From Eucalyptus grandis (taxonomy: Eukaryota > Streptophyta > Magnoliopsida > Myrtales > Myrtaceae), in NCBI RefSeq assembly GCF_016545825.1, contig NC_052619.1, positions 33,581,803 through 33,645,802 of the forward strand: a DNA stretch of 64,000 nucleotides, written 5' to 3'. Each line of letters starts with the position of its first letter. Position 1 is the stretch's first letter. Shown piece after piece: positions 60,370 to 64,000 of this stretch. The translations under genes and the position numbers were made by a program. The notes below the pieces were generated by a model. It saw nothing but the letters and a program-made list of their open reading frames with translations. It was not told where the DNA came from and did not search any database.

Positions 60370-60555
60370 CTCTCGCTGCTCAGACTTTGTAAAATGAATT
60401 TGTAAAATGAATGTTGGAATTTACCGAAACTCAAGTAGACGCAAATCATGTCCTTTGTTTTCTCTTCCTGTACTTTTTTCAGGTGCAGGTATAATGCAGA
60501 AAAAAAAATGGAATATGATTGCTCCCAATATTTGCGTTATTTTTTCGTACGGAAT

Positions 60556-62570
60556 TTTCAATCGATTGATCCTGAAACCATAGGGCTTTTGTTCTACATG
60601 TTGGGATCTTTCTAAATATATATAGTTTGTATAATTTCGTTGAGAATTGAATAAGAATTTTGAATTTGAAATTATAGGGTTTATACCTTGAAAAATTCTA
60701 GAATTTTCAAATTACTTGCAATTGATTGATGTTCGTTATAAATCGTTGCATGGGTATAGTTATATATATGTTTTAGTATCTTTTGGTTGCATTAAGGTAA
60801 GTTTTTTGGGCTTAAACATGAGAAAGCTGAATTCGACCATGGGGGTGTTAGATCCGAATTTTTTGAAGCTTGTATGTGGAAGATTTACATGTTTTTTCTT
60901 CGTTTAATTTATTCTAGTAAATTATATTGATGTTAGAAGCAAGACCCATGGAGAGATTCATCAAAAATAAATTATTATATATATTAAGGTTGAAACCACA
61001 TCATACGACCTGGTTTTGTAGGTTTTCGGGACTCAGTTGGAGGTTGAGGATGACCTCCAGCCGGGCTTGGGCCAAAATATGCGCTTTCACCCATATTCTA
61101 TTTAAAATTCAGATTCTGGGCATGAGCCCAGAGTCTTTGGGCTATAAACTCTCCTGGTCCGAGGCCTAATAAGCCCAAATTCTTATATTGATTCGTGGGC
61201 CTTTATTAATCAATGGTATTTAATTAGGCTTTTTCGGCCTAAGTTGCATTTATTGGTATTTATTAATTATTTTTGTAATTATTTAATTAATTATTATTTT
61301 TCAAAATCAGACCGGGATAGCTAGTGACCGAAATTTCGTGTTGATTGCAATGGTGTGGTTGGATTATTTAATTGACTATTATTTTATGCTAATTGAGTGA
61401 AATTTGTAATTTTGGGATTTTATCCCAAAATTGAGTATTTTAAATATTTAATCGGGAAAACACCAGGCGTCGGTTTACAATGTCAAAATATTTTGGTGGA
61501 CTATATTAAATGATGGGATTTTTGGAAAGGAAAATATTGTATTTTGGCTAAGACCAACCGTATACCCACACACGATTATTTTATCAGGTGTGATAAAAAT
61601 GGTGAAATTGTTAGATGATTAGAATGGTATACTATATCAGCCTACAAGCTTTGATATGTTAGCTTAGCACAAGCAGTATATCGATATGTTATATCAGTTT
61701 GAGGGCTTTGATATGTCAGCTTAGAGTGAACAGTATACCTTAGCAGCTTAAGTGAGCATTATCAATATACTATATCGGTCTACGGGCCTTGATATATCGG
61801 CTTAGCGTGAGCGATATACTCTATCAACTTAAAGTGAGCTATATTATTTATTAGCTTAGAGTGAGCATTATCGGTATACTATATCAACCTCGAGGACCTT
61901 GATATATTAGCTTAGAGTGAGTAGTATACTTGATCGGTTTCGGTAAAATATACCATCTGTTGTCAACTTAGGGTGAGCAATGTTCGATTTGATTGAATAG
62001 GGTGGATGATATTGATGACATGGAGTCGAGTGAATCGATTGATTAGTGTTTGATATGATTTGAATTAAAGTGATTGGTTAAAGATACAAATTGTATTGAT
62101 TTCTTTGGAAGGAACTAAGGCAAAGGTAAGTCCTCTGACTTGTGCTTGTGCTTGTGCTTAGGCAGCCCTTAGGGCGTATTTCCTTCCTAATCAGAGTTTA
62201 TGAGGTAAACTTGCTGAGTCGTCTTACCCTGTTGTGAGATAACATTTTCAGGTCCCTAGGGTAAAGAAACTGGAGCTTGAGGCAGAAGGGTCATGAGCGT
62301 GGATGATGCATAAATTCTTTTTGAAGATAGACTTCTTGTACTTAGACCCTAGAGTTGGCATCTGTTTGTAAACCATATTGTGGTTTTTAATAATGTGTTT
62401 GATTTGAAATTTGTTGTCCTACTTTTCTATCTCACGTTTGTTATTGTCAGGGGATTAATAATTCGCTTCCGTATGTGCAATAAAATGAATGGGTCGGCGA
62501 CGCGTCCTAGGACGTCGCAAATAATCGACCACCGAAGGATGGGCACGGGCTTGAGGATCGGGGCATGACA
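60556..62570 (+). mobile_element. LTR fragment related to the solo LTR at 35760
   Basis: The right end (GTATGTGCAATAAAATGAA, GGGTCGGC, ending GGGGCATGACA at 62570) matches the end of the 35760-39145 LTR in opposite orientation. AAATTTCGTG-TGATTGCAATGG at about 61326 and CCCACACACGATTATTTT at about 61566 also match. The left boundary is set only by loss of similarity to the 3' flank of F5 and is uncertain. It is shorter than the 3.4-kb copy. At 61620-61980, GATATATCAGCTTAG-like phrases recur in tandem. Confidence 0.65.
61610..61985. repeat. Short tandem repeats with TATACTATATC and AGCTTAG-GTGAGC phrases
   Basis: About five to six irregular units of 60-70 bp, each with a TATAC-TATATC segment and an AGCTTAGAGTGAGCA segment, inside the LTR. 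Confidence 0.65.
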
Positions 62571-64000
62571 ACATCAATGTCTCAATCTAGATCAGATTCA
62601 GTTAGTCCTTTCTTTTTCACTTTTTGTCTTTTTTTTCTTTTCCTAAAAACATATTTTACTCTTGTCAATCATACAATTCACACATCTTTTATTCTAGGGT
62701 TAATACCCTGAAAATTTCTAAACTTGTACACTAGTGATAAATATACCAAAAAAAAAAAAAATTTAACCACTAAAACCCTCAAACCGGTATACATTTAATA
62801 AATTTACCTCAAACTAGTACATTTGTAATAATTTTACTCTATATTAGTTTCTGTTAAATTTTACTATCAAATTGTTAAGTTAGATGACATGTGACAGTTA
62901 ATTAGTATACCGTCTGGAATTTTACTCTCTGTTTGTCACTTTTGTATCATTTTTTTGGTTTTTTATAATATTAATCCAATTTAATGGAGAGTACATTTAT
63001 CACAAATATACCAGTTTGAGATTTTTTTGTTATCGAACAAATTAGTTTAGGGTCACAAGTGTACAAGTTTTGGGTTTTTTTCTCTCTTTTTTTGCAGTAA
63101 TTTGGAATAAATTTGTCACAAGTGTATCAATTTAAGGTTTTCCATGGTCAAAAGATTAGTTTGAGGTAAATTAGTTATAGGTGTACCGATTTGGGATTTT
63201 TTTAAGGTATTAACCTTTATTCTATTAATGAACAGAACAAAGAGCTCATTATCTCCTTAAAAAAAAAAAGCGTATTATTGAACTTGAGTGACATAGTTTT
63301 CACTTTTTTCTATGAGAATCATATTATTCATTTATGCACATTTTTAATTTTATTGTTGCTATATATTGTATAATAATTTATTTATTTCGGCCATTATGTT
63401 GTATAATTTAATCGCATAGTTCACACCCCCTAACTTTTTCTTCTTCTTTTTTTGTTGAAAGAAATTTTCATTCATTTGACATAATCAAAATGAGAGGAAT
63501 ATAATTTTTTTTAAGAAAACCAAATCCCAAAAGATTAGCAAAACGAAAAAAATAAAAAATAAATTAGAAATCAATAGAGTACAGCCTACAACCATTAGCA
63601 CGCTCTCATCCCAAAAGGTCATATTTGTCCCAATGTCAAAAAACAATCGATTGCTAATCATTAGAACATTTAGCGATGGGCACACCAAAAACTACAGCTT
63701 GCAATGCATGTCTAAGTCCAATGTCCGTAACACCATTGTCATTCGGAGACAATAGCAACAACATGTTGAACCACCACAAATCAAATACCTTTGAGAAAAT
63801 CTCATATCTATATTTAGATTGAGAGATAAAAGCTCTCAAATTTAGATATAATCCCAAATCAACAGATGAGAACTTCTATAGGATCTTGAAGAAGTCATGG
63901 AACCACATCTTAGTCATCTTGTTGGCTAGACCAATGATAACATTCTCACAAATTTTCAGCTGCAAGTAAGTAGATTTATTCACCAAGACCAGGAAAAAAA
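62571..64000 (+). repeat. IDM3-like upstream block, copy D (no gene within the window)
   Basis: Starts ACATCAATGTCTCAATCTAG and parallels copy B at 34990-35370, including ATTGAACTTGAGTGACATA and TCACACCCCCTAACTT. Similarity fades after about 63440. A Mutator-like element is inserted at 62697. The rest to 64000 has no recognisable gene. Confidence 0.65.
62697..63215. mobile_element. Mutator-like element, 519 bp, TSD TTTATTCTA
   Basis: The ends are GGGTTAATACCCTGAAAA and its mirror TTTTTTTAAGGTATTAACC. The perfect 9-bp TTTATTCTA flanks it at 62688-62696 and 63216-63224. The unoccupied site is seen in copy B (TTTTGTTCTATTGATGGG near 35117) and copy C (TTTTATCCTATAAATGGG near 57811). No coding capacity. 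Confidence 0.85.

Noticed and set aside
60716..61169. Coding genes downstream of F5
   Set aside because: Frames are short, AT-rich and lie within an LTR fragment.

Overview
The window is nuclear DNA from a flowering plant, almost certainly a woody eudicot. It has spliced plant genes, GA/CT microsatellites, tRNA-derived SINEs, Ty1/copia and Ty3/gypsy-type LTR elements and Mutator-like elements. The species cannot be fixed from the sequence; a Myrtales-like genome is only a guess.

The left third (1-20.7 kb) is an ordinary gene block. It holds a VQ-motif protein on the minus strand, cut by the window start (1-445); a clade II TGA bZIP factor on the plus strand (5929-10074); complex I subunit NDUFA6/B14 on the minus strand (11810-13847); a CYP22-type cyclophilin on the minus strand (15355-18085); and the C-terminal half of PRMT3 on the minus strand (19153-20732). 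From memory, TGA6, the B14 subunit and PRMT3 are consecutive loci in Arabidopsis (At3g12250, At3g12260, At3g12270), so this looks like an old conserved block with CYP22 lying inside it. PRMT3 is cut where the next region starts.

The right two thirds (20.7-64 kb) are a local amplification of one gene family. Its proteins have a conserved N-terminal region of unknown structure and a C-terminal alpha-crystallin-like domain resembling the anti-silencing proteins IDM2/IDM3. There is one intact copy (25141-26470), one nearly intact copy with a single frame break (59018-60369), a copy split by a copia element (40599-49143), a copy truncated against PRMT3 (20733-21433), a decayed antisense copy (27030-27869) and a small remnant near 28.9 kb. 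Duplicated upstream blocks, with TATA box and spliced 5' leader where a gene follows, occur at about 22.9-25.1, 35.0-40.6 and 57.7-59.0 kb; partial blocks without a gene lie at 30.4 and 62.6 kb.

Mobile elements have repeatedly landed in this array: four Mutator-like elements (three with perfect 9-bp target duplications, the fourth in a T run), a copia element with both LTRs, a 3.4-kb solo LTR, a gypsy-like LTR nested inside a MULE and itself holding a MITE, and several MITE- or hAT-like elements. Because the array units are paralogous, the copies without insertions serve as empty-site controls that define many insertions to the base.

Conserved exons throughout (TGA, NDUFA6, CYP22, PRMT3, VQ and the second IDM3-like copy) carry single-base length changes, mostly shortened homopolymers, while splice sites are kept. 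This suggests uncorrected long-read indels at least as much as real pseudogenisation and should be settled before any gene is called dead.
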